40,132 nt of DNA. It comes from Lachnospiraceae bacterium. Its GTDB lineage: Bacteria; Bacillota; Clostridia; Lachnospirales; Lachnospiraceae. Shown here piece after piece: positions 30,991-39,909 of the stretch (within the stretch, counting starts at the first letter, position 1; the number at the start of each line of letters is the position of its first letter). The notes under the pieces were generated by a model that saw nothing but the letters and a program-made list of their open reading frames with translations, was not told the origin of the DNA and ran no database searches. Made by a program: the position numbers and the translations under genes. The DNA is taken from assembly GCA_024403455.1 (NCBI GenBank), contig JAKSRR010000021.1:1-40132 (forward strand), written 5' to 3'.

Positions 30991-32571
30991 ATGTCATACC
31001 AGGCACTTTATAGAAAATACAGACCCCAGACCTTTGACGATGTTAAGGGACAGGAACATATTGTAAAGTCCATGTGTAATCAGGTGGAAAACAATAGGGT
31101 AGGCCATGCCTACCTTTATTGTGGTACCAGAGGAACGGGTAAAACCACGGTTGCGAAAATCATGGCAAGAGCAGTCAACTGCGAACATCCTGTAGGCGGT
31201 AGTCCTTGTGGAGAGTGCGATTCTTGCAAAGCGATCCTGGAAGGCCGGAGCATGAGCGTTATAGAAATTGATGCTGCCAGCAACAATGGTGTAGATAATG
31301 TCCGTGAAATTATCGAAGAGGTGTCTTATCCTCCCGTGGATGGAAAGTATAAAGTGTATATCATCGATGAGGTACATATGCTTTCCAGAGCTGCGTTTAA
31401 TGCACTACTAAAAACGCTGGAAGAGCCGCCGGCTTATGCCCTATTTATCTTGGCGACAACGGATCCACAGCAGGTTCCGATTACCATTTTGTCTAGATGC
31501 CAACGATACGATTTCAGACATATTTCTGTAGAAACCATTGCTGCGCGGATTACAGAACTCATGGGAAAAGAGGCAACAGAAGTGGAAGAGAGCGCCATTC
31601 GGTATGTGGCTCTGGCAGCAGATGGTTCCATGAGAGATGCCTTAAGTATCTTGGACCAGTGTCTGGCATTTCATTATGGTGAAAAACTGACCTACGACAT
31701 GGTATTAGATATTTTAGGGGCAGTAGATACGACGGTATTTAGTGAACTGCTTCGGGCTGTTCTGGTAGAGGATGTCATTGCCTGCATTCATTTGCTAGAT
31801 AAGGTAGTCTATAGTGGTCGTGAACTGAATCAGTTTGTGACGGATTTTATATGGTATTTGCGAAACCTAATGTTGGCAAAGTCTTCTGGCGGATCTATTG
31901 GACCGGAGGCTCTGCAGATGTCTACGGAAAATTATGAGGCACTGCTAGAAGAAGCAGGGAAGATGGAATTATCCACAGTGCTTCGTTATATAAGTGTCTT
32001 TTCAGAACTTTCTGCCTCTATGCGTTATGCTTCGCAGAAACGTATTATGATTGAAATGACACTCATCCGTCTTTGCAAGCCACAGATGGATAAAGATTTT
32101 GACAGTGTATTAGATAGAGTTCGTGATCTAGAAGAGAAAGTTGAAAGCGGTAATATTGTGGTTTCAGGTTCGCAAAATACGATGGCAGCAGAGCCGGTTG
32201 TAGCGAAGACACTGGATCGAGCGTTACCAGAAGATATTAAACAGGTGGCCAGAGAGTGGGGCGGTGTGTTAGCAAAACTATCTGATATTTCTCCTATTCT
32301 TGCGGCAGTATTAAAGAAGGCTGTAGTGTCTGTAGATGACAGAGATGTTCTGCTGATTTGTTCCAGCGACTCTATGATGCAGAGTTTGTCTGATAAGGAA
32401 GAGAACAAGGAAAAAGTGGCGACAGCATTAGCGGAACAAATTGGGAAAGAGGTTTCCTTTGAATTTCGCGTGGCGAAGGATGATGTTCCGGTGGAGAGTC
32501 AGTTTGTGAATCTGTTGGATTTCCAGGAACAGTTCGGCATTCCGATTCTGGAAGAGGATGAGGAAGAGTAA
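30991..32571 (+). CDS. dnaX: DNA polymerase III subunit gamma/tau
   Basis: A 526-residue clamp-loader subunit that assembles and drives the beta clamp. It opens SYQALYRKYRPQTFDDVKGQ; Walker A is GTRGTGKTT (45-53), the zinc module uses Cys64, Cys73, Cys76 and Cys79, Walker B is IIDEVHML (124-131) and sensor SRC is at 168-170. The C-terminal region beyond ~370 is variable, as expected for the tau-specific part, and ends in an acidic tail. There is no visible ribosome binding site, and only six bases separate it from pfk, so translational coupling is likely. Next genes are ybaB and recR, the usual partners. Confidence 0.96.
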   Translation: MSYQALYRKYRPQTFDDVKGQEHIVKSMCNQVENNRVGHAYLYCGTRGTGKTTVAKIMARAVNCEHPVGGSPCGECDSCKAILEGRSMSVIEIDAASNNGVDNVREIIEEVSYPPVDGKYKVYIIDEVHMLSRAAFNALLKTLEEPPAYALFILATTDPQQVPITILSRCQRYDFRHISVETIAARITELMGKEATEVEESAIRYVALAADGSMRDALSILDQCLAFHYGEKLTYDMVLDILGAVDTTVFSELLRAVLVEDVIACIHLLDKVVYSGRELNQFVTDFIWYLRNLMLAKSSGGSIGPEALQMSTENYEALLEEAGKMELSTVLRYISVFSELSASMRYASQKRIMIEMTLIRLCKPQMDKDFDSVLDRVRDLEEKVESGNIVVSGSQNTMAAEPVVAKTLDRALPEDIKQVAREWGGVLAKLSDISPILAAVLKKAVVSVDDRDVLLICSSDSMMQSLSDKEENKEKVATALAEQIGKEVSFEFRVAKDDVPVESQFVNLLDFQEQFGIPILEEDEEE

Positions 32572-32630
32572 AAAAGAGACGATTGTGCTACTATAGAGAG
32601 CATATGTAAATAAATTAAAGGAGTAAAACT

Positions 32631-32981
32631 ATGGGTAGAAGAGGTGGATTTCCCGGCGGAGCAATGCCTGGCAACATGAACAATTTAATGAAGCAGGCAC
32701 AGCGTATGCAGCGCCAAATGGAGGAGAATCAGAAGGAACTTGAAACCAAAGAGTTTACTGCAACGGTTGGAGGCGGCGCAGTTTCTGTTACGGTAACAGG
32801 AGCAAAAGAAGTGACTAGCGTTACGCTTTCTCCAGAAGCAGTAGATCCTGATGATATTGAAACTCTGCAGGATATGATCGTGGCTGCAGTTAATGAGGCA
32901 ATTGGTCAGGCGGAAGAGGCAAGCAGTGCTGCTATGAGTAAGATGACCGGTGGTATGAATTTAGGAGGCCTTCCTTTTTAA
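32631..32981 (+). CDS. ybaB: YbaB/EbfC nucleoid-associated protein
   Basis: A 116-residue DNA-binding protein that forms dimers and binds DNA broadly. A Gly-rich start (GRRGGFPGGAMPGN) precedes MNNLMKQAQRMQRQMEENQKE, the typical helix, then FTATVGGGAVSVTVTGAKE and a closing helix ending in MNLGGLPF. AAAGGAG precedes the ATG. It lies 59 bases after dnaX and overlaps recR by one base (TAATG), the classic dnaX-ybaB-recR order. Confidence 0.95.
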   Translation: MGRRGGFPGGAMPGNMNNLMKQAQRMQRQMEENQKELETKEFTATVGGGAVSVTVTGAKEVTSVTLSPEAVDPDDIETLQDMIVAAVNEAIGQAEEASSAAMSKMTGGMNLGGLPF

Positions 32982-33577
32982 TGGAAAGCTATAGCGGCGA
33001 TATTAATAGATTGATAGAGGAATTGGGAGCGCTTCCCGGTATTGGAAATAAATCCGCACAGCGGATGGCTTTTCATATTCTGGGACTTCCTATGGATAGG
33101 GTAAAACGTCTTTCTGAGGCAATTCTGACTGCAAAGCAGAATGCAAAATACTGTAAGATGTGTTATACCCTAACGGATCAAGAAATCTGTCCGGTCTGCA
33201 GTAATCCTAAGCGTAATCATAAGATGATTATGGTAGTGGAGACAACTCGGGACCAGGTTGCTTATGAAAAAACAGCAAAATATGAAGGGGTTTATCATGT
33301 GCTTCATGGGGCAATCAGTCCCATGAATGGCATAGGTCCTTCCGATATTCTGATTAAGGAACTTTTAGAAAGACTAAAAGGGGATGTAGAGGAAGTTGTC
33401 ATTGCGACAGGCTCTGCCCTGGAGGGGGAAGCCACGGCAATGTATTTAAGCAAGTTAATTAAACCAGCTGGAATTAAGGTGACTCGTATTGCTAGCGGTG
33501 TCCCTGTTGGGGGAGAGTTGGAGTCCATCGATGAAGTAACTCTGCTTCGTGCGCTAGAAGGTAGAGTGGAACTATAA
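32981..33577 (+). CDS. recR: Recombination mediator RecR
   Basis: A 198-residue RecR, which with RecF and RecO loads RecA at single-stranded gaps. Helix-hairpin-helix LGALPGIGNKSAQRMAFHIL (15-34); zinc finger Cys58, Cys61, Cys70, Cys73; Toprim domain from about 82 with ETTRD. The usual ATNPxxEGEAT is ATGSALEGEAT here, a small change. The C-terminus GVPVGGELESIDEVTL matches. AGGAGG at 32963-32968 within ybaB is its ribosome site. Confidence 0.96.
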   Translation: MESYSGDINRLIEELGALPGIGNKSAQRMAFHILGLPMDRVKRLSEAILTAKQNAKYCKMCYTLTDQEICPVCSNPKRNHKMIMVVETTRDQVAYEKTAKYEGVYHVLHGAISPMNGIGPSDILIKELLERLKGDVEEVVIATGSALEGEATAMYLSKLIKPAGIKVTRIASGVPVGGELESIDEVTLLRALEGRVEL

Positions 33578-33600
33578 AAGAAATGGAGTTGTAAATCACA

Positions 33601-34650
33601 ATGGGTGTTGAGAAGAGCCTTTTTGGAACGATGAAGGATGGTACGGATATTTATGCATACACCATCACTAATAAAAATGGAATGGCTGCGGTCGTAATGA
33701 CCTATGGTGCTATTTTAAAGAACCTTTATGTGCCTGATAAGAAGGGTAAGAAAGATGATGTGGTTCTTGGCTTTGATAAATTATACAGATATTATAGGAA
33801 CACGGATTGCTTCGGCTCTACGGTAGGACCTATCTGTAATCGAACCGAAAAAGGAGAAATGGTTGTTGGTAAGAAGGTTTACCAGCTGGATATTAACGAC
33901 AGGAAAAAGAATAATCTTCATACGCATCTTGTGGAAGGATTGCATCATCGTGTTTGGGACGCGAAAGAGGGAAAGAATGCAGTTACCTTTTCATTGGTGA
34001 AGAAGGATGGAGAAATGGGACATCCCGGAACGATTAAGGTGTCTGTAACCTATACGCTGACCGATAAAAATGAGTTAAAGCTCACCTATCATGCGGAGAG
34101 TAATAAAAATACATTAATGAATATGACTAACCACAGTTATTTTAATTTGTCTGGGGTGAAGTCGGATTCTATTGAAAAGCATAAGCTTACTTTATATGCA
34201 AGTAAATTTACCCCTGTTCGTAAGGATGCAATTCCTACGGGAGAAATTGCTGATGTTAAGGGAACTCCATTCGATTTTACGAAGGCAAAGGTGATTGGTA
34301 AGGAAGTGAACTGCTTTGACAATATTCAGCTGAAGCAGGCACGTGGTTATGATCACAACTGGTGCATTGATGGCTACAATGGAAAAATGAAGAAATGTGC
34401 CCTGGTAGAAGATCCTAAGTCTGGCAGAAGTATGGAAGTATCCACAGATCTTCCTGGTGTGCAGTTTTATGCTGGTAATTGGATTGGAGACCTTATTGGC
34501 AAGGATGGTATTCGTAACTGTAAGCGAAAAGGTCTTGCTTTAGAGACCCAGTACTATCCCAATTGTGCCGGTAAGTCTGATTTTGAATGTCCTATCGTTG
34601 GCCCTGGAAAGCCCTATGATACAGAAACCGTATATAAGTTTAATTGGTAA
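33601..34650 (+). CDS. galM: Aldose 1-epimerase (galactose mutarotase)
   Basis: A 349-residue mutarotase converting beta- to alpha-sugar anomers, needed before galactokinase. The likely catalytic base is Glu315 (ALETQYYPN) and acid His178 (TNHSYFNLSG); substrate residues include Arg81 in GPICNRTEKG and Asp251 in GYDHNW. The usual LHGG is LHTH here (107-110). It lies 24 bases after recR with a distant GGAG, and four bases before the DUF5711-like gene, so it may be read through from recR. It supports galactose metabolism along with galE and the GH2 enzyme. Confidence 0.92.
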   Translation: MGVEKSLFGTMKDGTDIYAYTITNKNGMAAVVMTYGAILKNLYVPDKKGKKDDVVLGFDKLYRYYRNTDCFGSTVGPICNRTEKGEMVVGKKVYQLDINDRKKNNLHTHLVEGLHHRVWDAKEGKNAVTFSLVKKDGEMGHPGTIKVSVTYTLTDKNELKLTYHAESNKNTLMNMTNHSYFNLSGVKSDSIEKHKLTLYASKFTPVRKDAIPTGEIADVKGTPFDFTKAKVIGKEVNCFDNIQLKQARGYDHNWCIDGYNGKMKKCALVEDPKSGRSMEVSTDLPGVQFYAGNWIGDLIGKDGIRNCKRKGLALETQYYPNCAGKSDFECPIVGPGKPYDTETVYKFNW

Positions 34651-34653
34651 GAT

Positions 34654-35850
34654 ATGACAATTGTTCCTTTTAAGAAAAAAAATACAAAGGGAAAAGAAAA
34701 GGGCCGCGTAGCATACTGGGGAAAACTCTATGCACACCGAGCTCGTATTGCACTGTTTATTCTGATTGTCTTAGCGGCGATTGTGACGGTGTTCTTAATT
34801 ATTCGCCATCAGATGAAAAATCGCGTGTACGATTCCTATGAGGTTGTATCCACGGTGGAACGCTCTGGTGCCATATCCTCACAGGTGCTTGCTTTTGGAA
34901 GTAGTTTTATTTCTTATAATGACGATGGTATACGCTGCACCGATGCGAGCGGAAAAGATGTGTGGAATCATCCCTATGAGATGCAGTCTCCTATGGTTAA
35001 GGTAAATGGTTCTTATGTTGCTGTAGCAGATAAGAATGGAAGAAATATTTATATCTTTTCTTCTTCCGGTTTGGTAGGAACGGTGGAGACGACGGATCCC
35101 ATTGATAGCATTACCCTGTCCCAGTCAGGAGAGGTGTTGGCTGTCGTTGACGGCGGGAACGTAACACCGATTTATCTGTATGCCAGCAATGGAACGATGT
35201 TAGTGTCCTTTAGAACCACCATGTCAAAGAGCGGATATCCTATGTCGCTAGCAATTTCTGATGATGGAAAGCTGGTAGAAATTGCATACCTATACATGGA
35301 TAGTGCTACGCTGATGAGCAAGGTGGCCTTCTATAACTTTGGAGAAGTGGGACAGAATAAGGCAGATAATCTAGTAGGCGGTAACGACTATCAGGGAGAA
35401 GTGGTTCCTGTGGTAGGATTTCTGGACAATGCTACGGCCTTTGCTGTTGGCACGGGACGAATCATGTTCTATGAAGGAAAAGAGACACCTAGGAATACCA
35501 GTGATTCTATGATATATGACAAGATACATTCTGTCTTTTATGGAAGTGAACATGTTGGCCTTGTTTTCGTAGAAAATAATGCAGATGGCAGATATCGTAT
35601 GGATGTTTATGCAAAGAATGGTAAGATATCGGGGCAGCTGCAGTTTGACTTGGAATATGCCAATGTCTTTTTCAGTAACGGACGTATAGTCATATATAAT
35701 GCATCTTCTTGTTTGATTTATACAACAGAAGGAAAGTTGGTGTATGAGGGCGACTTCGATGACGCAGTTATTCTGATGATGCCTACTGCCAATGCGGCCA
35801 AGTATATTTTGGTTACTGGAGACAGTATTGATACGATACAGCTTCGATGA
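34654..35850 (+). CDS. DUF5711-like membrane protein with propeller-like domain
   Basis: A 398-residue protein with a basic cytoplasmic N-terminus, one membrane helix (about 31-51: RIALFILIVLAAIVTVFLII) and a long outer domain of repeated strands with Asp/Gly turns (DDGIRCTDASGKDVWNH, KNGRNIYIFSSSGLVG, DDGKLVEIAYLY). This repeat spacing fits a seven-bladed propeller, as in DUF5711 proteins of Firmicutes. The start follows the galM stop by three bases, with no clear ribosome site, suggesting coupling. No function is known. Confidence 0.78.
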   Translation: MTIVPFKKKNTKGKEKGRVAYWGKLYAHRARIALFILIVLAAIVTVFLIIRHQMKNRVYDSYEVVSTVERSGAISSQVLAFGSSFISYNDDGIRCTDASGKDVWNHPYEMQSPMVKVNGSYVAVADKNGRNIYIFSSSGLVGTVETTDPIDSITLSQSGEVLAVVDGGNVTPIYLYASNGTMLVSFRTTMSKSGYPMSLAISDDGKLVEIAYLYMDSATLMSKVAFYNFGEVGQNKADNLVGGNDYQGEVVPVVGFLDNATAFAVGTGRIMFYEGKETPRNTSDSMIYDKIHSVFYGSEHVGLVFVENNADGRYRMDVYAKNGKISGQLQFDLEYANVFFSNGRIVIYNASSCLIYTTEGKLVYEGDFDDAVILMMPTANAAKYILVTGDSIDTIQLR

Positions 35851-35855
35851 AATAC

Positions 35856-35883
35856 AACAAAGAGCCCTTTCATGGGCTTTTTG
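35856..35883 (+). terminator. Terminator after the DUF5711-like gene
   Basis: Stem AGCCC (35863-35867) with GGGCT (35874-35878), flanked by A and T runs that extend pairing, then TTTTT. The longest frame of the next gene would start inside it at 35872. Confidence 0.75.
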
Positions 35884-35916
35884 TATTTATATATAAAGAG
35901 TGAGGGAGAAAAAACA

Positions 35917-36855
35917 ATGAGTTTAGTAGTTCAAAATCTAAAGAAAAGCTATGGGAAAAAGACCGTTGTTAACGAGTTGTCATTTACCATGGAGCAGCCA
36001 GGGGTATACGCACTCCTGGGAACCAATGGAGCAGGTAAATCCACGTCCATTCGCATGATTTTGGGAATGCTGTTAAAGGATGAAGGCGAAGTCCTCTTTA
36101 ATGGAGCACCATTAACTACCAGTACGGTGAATGTTGGTTATCTTGCAGAAGAACGTGGATTATATCCTAAGGTATCCTTAAAAGAGCAGATACTCTATTT
36201 TGCATCCTTAAAAGGTGTATCCAAGAAGGAAGCAGAAAAGCGTATGGAGCACTGGGCTAAGAAGTTGAAGCTGACGGAGTATTTCTATCCGGTGCCTGTT
36301 GGAAAGAAAAAAGTGAAGCCTTATAAGGCGGATCAGTTAAGCAAAGGAAATCAGCAGAAGGTTCAGCTTATGGCAACATTAATTTCTGATCCCGAACTGA
36401 TTGTATTAGATGAGCCTCTTTCTGGTTTGGATCCAGTGAATACAGATTTGTTTAAAGAGATTATTCATGAATTAGCTGGGATGAACAAATACATCATTAT
36501 GAGCTCTCACCAGATGGAAACCATTGAGGAATTTTGTACTGACTTAACGATTCTTCACAGGGGAAATCCTGTTCTGCAGGGTAACCTTGCAGAAATCAAG
36601 AAAAGTTATGGACGAATCAATCTTTGCATTAAAGCAGAAGGTGATGTGCATCCTTTTATTGAAGAAATGGGAATTGCGATTACAAAAGAAACCCCAGAGG
36701 AAATCTTTGTGCGTCTTTCAGAAGAAAGCCAGGCACAGGAACTTCTTGGTAAAATTGTAGCAGCCAATATTCCTGTCATTAAGTTCATGGCCGACGAACC
36801 GACACTTCACGAAATTTTTGTTGAAAAGGTAGGGGAGGAAGCTAATGAAGTCTAA
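35917..36855 (+). CDS. ABC-2 transporter ATPase, NatA type
   Basis: A 312-residue ATPase with Walker A GTNGAGKST (35-43), a lid helix, signature LSKGNQQKVQ (141-150) and Walker B LIVLDEPLSG. The NQQK form of the signature and the ~80-residue C-terminal domain ending in PTLHEIFVEKV are typical of the NatA/YhaQ group, which pairs with ABC-2 permeases exporting sodium, peptides or drugs. ATG 35917 follows GAGGGAG; the upstream ATG is in the terminator. It overlaps the first permease by 11 bases. Confidence 0.93.
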   Translation: MSLVVQNLKKSYGKKTVVNELSFTMEQPGVYALLGTNGAGKSTSIRMILGMLLKDEGEVLFNGAPLTTSTVNVGYLAEERGLYPKVSLKEQILYFASLKGVSKKEAEKRMEHWAKKLKLTEYFYPVPVGKKKVKPYKADQLSKGNQQKVQLMATLISDPELIVLDEPLSGLDPVNTDLFKEIIHELAGMNKYIIMSSHQMETIEEFCTDLTILHRGNPVLQGNLAEIKKSYGRINLCIKAEGDVHPFIEEMGIAITKETPEEIFVRLSEESQAQELLGKIVAANIPVIKFMADEPTLHEIFVEKVGEEANEV

Positions 36856-38209
36856 TGAGATGACCGGCTGGAAACAGGTGTATTCTTTTACACTGTCACA
36901 GCTGTTTAAACAGTCTAGTTTTGTAGTTCCTTTAGTGATACTCTGCCTGGCAGCTTTATTAATTTTTCCAGTACTGTCTCTGAAAAATAAGGATGGTGCT
37001 ACTGGCGTACAAAGTTCAAGTGTGCATAGAGCTTATCTTTGCAACTCGGCATATTTTCAGGAATTGCCGTTGGAAGAGGCTGGGATAGATGCGCTATCCG
37101 GTGTAGAGATTATTCCTATCGAGAAAGAACAGCTTGAAGCGACGGAGACATTGCTTTCTGAAAATATTTCTGGTGACCAACCGGATGCTAGCGCAATTTT
37201 GATTGATATTCAACGCTCCTTAGAGACAGGATATACCGTGCATGTGCAGTATGCAGCCGGCGGTGCTGTGGATGATGGAGATGTAGCAGCCATTGCAGAT
37301 GCTATTACAGCGTGGCTTGTCGTTTATAAGGTTGAAAGCGTGGATGCGCCGCAGGAAGTCATTCAGGATATTACTGCTCCTGTAGTAACGGAAATTCACA
37401 AATACGAAGACTATGTAAAGAATTCAGAAAAACCAGTATCAGAAGAGAAATTTTTCCTGGTTTATATCATTCTCTTTGTATTCTTTATCATCATCAATAT
37501 GTCCACTTCAATGGTTGGACCAAAGATTGCTGAAGAAAAAACCAGTAAGGTGGTGGAATACCTTCTCACGAACGTGCGTCCTATGGCATTGATTATTGGA
37601 AAGGTTTTGGCGGCATTAGTAGCGGTGCTGGTTGAAATTGGAATGGTGGTGGTAGTAGGATTTGCTTCCTTTACGATTTCTGGCATGCTGTGGGGAAAAA
37701 TTGAACTCCTGAAAAATGCAAGTTTTGTAGAGGCATTTTCGGGACTTAGCCCAGTTACTGTTGCGGTTGGACTTGTAATGCTATTGCTGGGACTGTTGTT
37801 CTTTTGCCTTTTGTCTGGACTCTTTGGAGCAACGGCATCGAAGGTGGAAGAGATTGCCCAGGGATATCAGACATTTACGTTGCTTATAATGATTGCAATG
37901 TTTGCCAGCTTGGCAGCACTCACAATGATGCCTATGCACGGTGTGAATGGTTTTGTGAAGTTTACGGCAGTATTTCCCCTCACATCGTTCTTCATACTTC
38001 CAGGATTGCTGATTAGCGGCGAATTATCAGTTGCGTTTGCGATACCTGCAACCCTTTTATCTGTTTTGGCTACGATTTTCTTGTTCTGGTTCATAGCCAG
38101 AGTATATGAAAGCGCTATTGTAGCCAGTGGAAAAGTACTAAAACTTCCCGATCTGATTAAGATGGCAAAGAATGCAAATGGAAAGGGGGGAAAAGTGAAT
38201 GAAAAGTAA
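36845..38209 (+). CDS. ABC-2 permease, NatB/YhaP type, subunit 1
   Basis: A 454-residue permease: one N-terminal helix (about 24-44), a ~160-residue outer domain, then five or six helices from ~200. The segment GPKIAEEKTSKVVEYLLTNVRP is the ABC-2 coupling motif. GGGGAGG in the ATPase tail serves as ribosome site. It overlaps both neighbours by 11 bases, so all three are made together. The pair probably forms a heterodimeric exporter. Substrate unassigned. Confidence 0.88.
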   Translation: MKSNEMTGWKQVYSFTLSQLFKQSSFVVPLVILCLAALLIFPVLSLKNKDGATGVQSSSVHRAYLCNSAYFQELPLEEAGIDALSGVEIIPIEKEQLEATETLLSENISGDQPDASAILIDIQRSLETGYTVHVQYAAGGAVDDGDVAAIADAITAWLVVYKVESVDAPQEVIQDITAPVVTEIHKYEDYVKNSEKPVSEEKFFLVYIILFVFFIIINMSTSMVGPKIAEEKTSKVVEYLLTNVRPMALIIGKVLAALVAVLVEIGMVVVVGFASFTISGMLWGKIELLKNASFVEAFSGLSPVTVAVGLVMLLLGLLFFCLLSGLFGATASKVEEIAQGYQTFTLLIMIAMFASLAALTMMPMHGVNGFVKFTAVFPLTSFFILPGLLISGELSVAFAIPATLLSVLATIFLFWFIARVYESAIVASGKVLKLPDLIKMAKNANGKGGKVNEK

Positions 38210-39545
38210 TGGATTTTGGAAAGTGTTTTCCTTTAACTTTAGAGATAGGGTTGCCAATAACAGATATAAAATGAGCACGCTTATTGTTGCACTTCTTCTG
38301 ATGGTTGGAGTATTTCTGTTAGACACCATACTTTCTGGGAATGCTGCTGAAAAAGACGCATCTGTTTATGACGTTAAGGAAGTCTATGTCCTTGATGAAA
38401 CAGGACTAGGGATAGGAGACTATGCGGCATACGCAGAATATGCTGGCTATGAAGAAGCGAAAGATACACTATTTACAGAAGTAACCGGTGATGTCGAGGA
38501 ACTTCTTGCAGGAGATGCTGCCAGTGGATATTTATTTGTGCAGAAGAAGGCTGAAGAAGGGTACCTTATAGATATCGTTACAGGAAAAGACGTTGATGCA
38601 TCCAGCGCCGTTGTGAAGAAAAATATTTCTATTCTGGAAGAATTGGCGGTTGTTGGATTAAGGAACCAAGTATTAATGCATTCACAGCTGACAGAAGCCC
38701 AAATGATGCAGGCGCTCTTCCCGGTTAATACAGAAGTGGTTACCATTGGTGAGGCAGATAACAATGAGATGATGCAGGTTACCAGAAATATAACATCCAC
38801 AATTTGTGTTGTACTCATTTATTTTATGGTATTGGTTTATGGTAATTCTATCTGTTCGGCAGTTCCTTCTGAAAAAACTAGTAAATTGGTGGAGCAAATG
38901 CTGATGAGCGTTTCACCAAGAAGTCTTGTTGGCGGTAAAATTCTGGCAGGTATTGCTAGTTGCACGATGCAGATGGTTCTGTGGATTGTATGTTTGATTG
39001 GAGGACTGGTTTTAGGAGAAGCACAGGTCGTTGCAAAATATGGATTGGAGCAGGGGTATGTAACACAACTTTTGAACAGCATTTCCGAGGCTTTTGGAAT
39101 GAATGGATTTTCACCGCTACGGATTTTCTTATGTGTTGTAGCGTTTTTGGTGGGAATGGCATTTTATCTATCGCTGGCGGGACTTGCAGGTGCAACATTA
39201 ACCAGACCAGAAAATGCGGGAAATGTAACAGCTATATTTATATTCCCACTTATTATTGCGTATATAATTATGCTGACGGTGTCTCCGATTAGTAAGTATA
39301 CCGGTGCTTTTGAAACGATGCCGTTACTATATCACCTTATTCCGTTTACGTCTGCCATGTCACTACCATCTGCAATTCTAGTGGGAGAGTTATCGATACC
39401 GCTAGCACTACTTGGGATTGTAATCAACATTCTTTTCTTTGGAGTTATATTTTGGATTGCAGGCAAAATATACCAGGGGCTGTTGTTCTTTAATGGTGCA
39501 AAGGTTGGCTTTAAAGATATGCTTGCAGCAATGAAACGAAAATAA
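38199..39545 (+). CDS. ABC-2 permease, NatB/YhaP type, subunit 2
   Basis: A 448-residue protein with the same topology as subunit 1: an N-terminal helix (about 27-44), an outer domain, then six helices from ~200. The motif PSEKTSKLVEQMLMSVSPRSL aligns with the EEKTSKVVEYLLTNVRPMAL of subunit 1, so they look like paralogues from a tandem duplication. GGGGGG lies upstream of the ATG. A strong terminator follows before the rRNA promoter. Confidence 0.88.
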   Translation: MKSNGFWKVFSFNFRDRVANNRYKMSTLIVALLLMVGVFLLDTILSGNAAEKDASVYDVKEVYVLDETGLGIGDYAAYAEYAGYEEAKDTLFTEVTGDVEELLAGDAASGYLFVQKKAEEGYLIDIVTGKDVDASSAVVKKNISILEELAVVGLRNQVLMHSQLTEAQMMQALFPVNTEVVTIGEADNNEMMQVTRNITSTICVVLIYFMVLVYGNSICSAVPSEKTSKLVEQMLMSVSPRSLVGGKILAGIASCTMQMVLWIVCLIGGLVLGEAQVVAKYGLEQGYVTQLLNSISEAFGMNGFSPLRIFLCVVAFLVGMAFYLSLAGLAGATLTRPENAGNVTAIFIFPLIIAYIIMLTVSPISKYTGAFETMPLLYHLIPFTSAMSLPSAILVGELSIPLALLGIVINILFFGVIFWIAGKIYQGLLFFNGAKVGFKDMLAAMKRK

Positions 39546-39600
39546 AAAGTATAGTTTTACAGCAATTTCAGTATTTTTTGAAGAAATATAAAAGTTTTTG

Positions 39601-39646
39601 AATACCCGCAAACCTTTTATTTATAAGGGTTTGTGGGTATTTTTTT
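39601..39646 (+). terminator. Strong terminator of the ABC-2 operon
   Basis: A 14-bp stem (AATACCCGCAAACC at 39601-39614 with GGTTTGTGGGTATT at 39628-39641, one G-U) followed by seven T. It isolates the exporter from the rRNA operon. Confidence 0.92.
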
Positions 39647-39687
39647 GAGAAAAGAAAAAATATTTTTAAAAAAAATAAAAAAAGTTG

Positions 39688-39716
39688 TTGACACTATTTT
39701 TTTTCAGTGTTAATAT
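39688..39716 (+). promoter_or_regulatory. rRNA operon promoter
   Basis: Perfect -35 TTGACA (39688-39693), 17-nt spacer, TAATAT (39711-39716). The A/T-rich run just upstream (39655-39684) fits an UP element, as expected for rRNA. Confidence 0.8.
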
Positions 39717-39723
39717 AACAACT

Positions 39724-39909
39724 GTCGCGCGCCGATGAGGCGAAAGCGAAAGGCTGAAAAGCCTTGCAGTACCTTGACAAATAAACAGTAATGCAACCCT
39801 GAAAGATTCTAAGAAGATTTCAGAGCGAGACGGTTAATGAGAATTAATCGATCACGTAACTTAAGTAAACAAAGATAGTCAGCAAGACTGACAGGATTAA
39901 AGAAACTTT
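39724..39909 (+). ncRNA. Structured 5' leader of the rRNA transcript
   Basis: About 190 bases without a gene, holding several hairpins: AAGGCT-GAAA-AGCCTT (39750-39765, GNRA loop), CTGAAA/TTTCAG (39799-39823), and GTCAG-CAAGA-CTGAC (39878-39892). They are presumably processing or antitermination signals. No second promoter is convincing; the TTGACA at 39774 has no -10. Confidence 0.6.

Noticed and set aside
39774-39779. Second rRNA promoter at TTGACA
   Set aside because: No -10-like hexamer at the right spacing.
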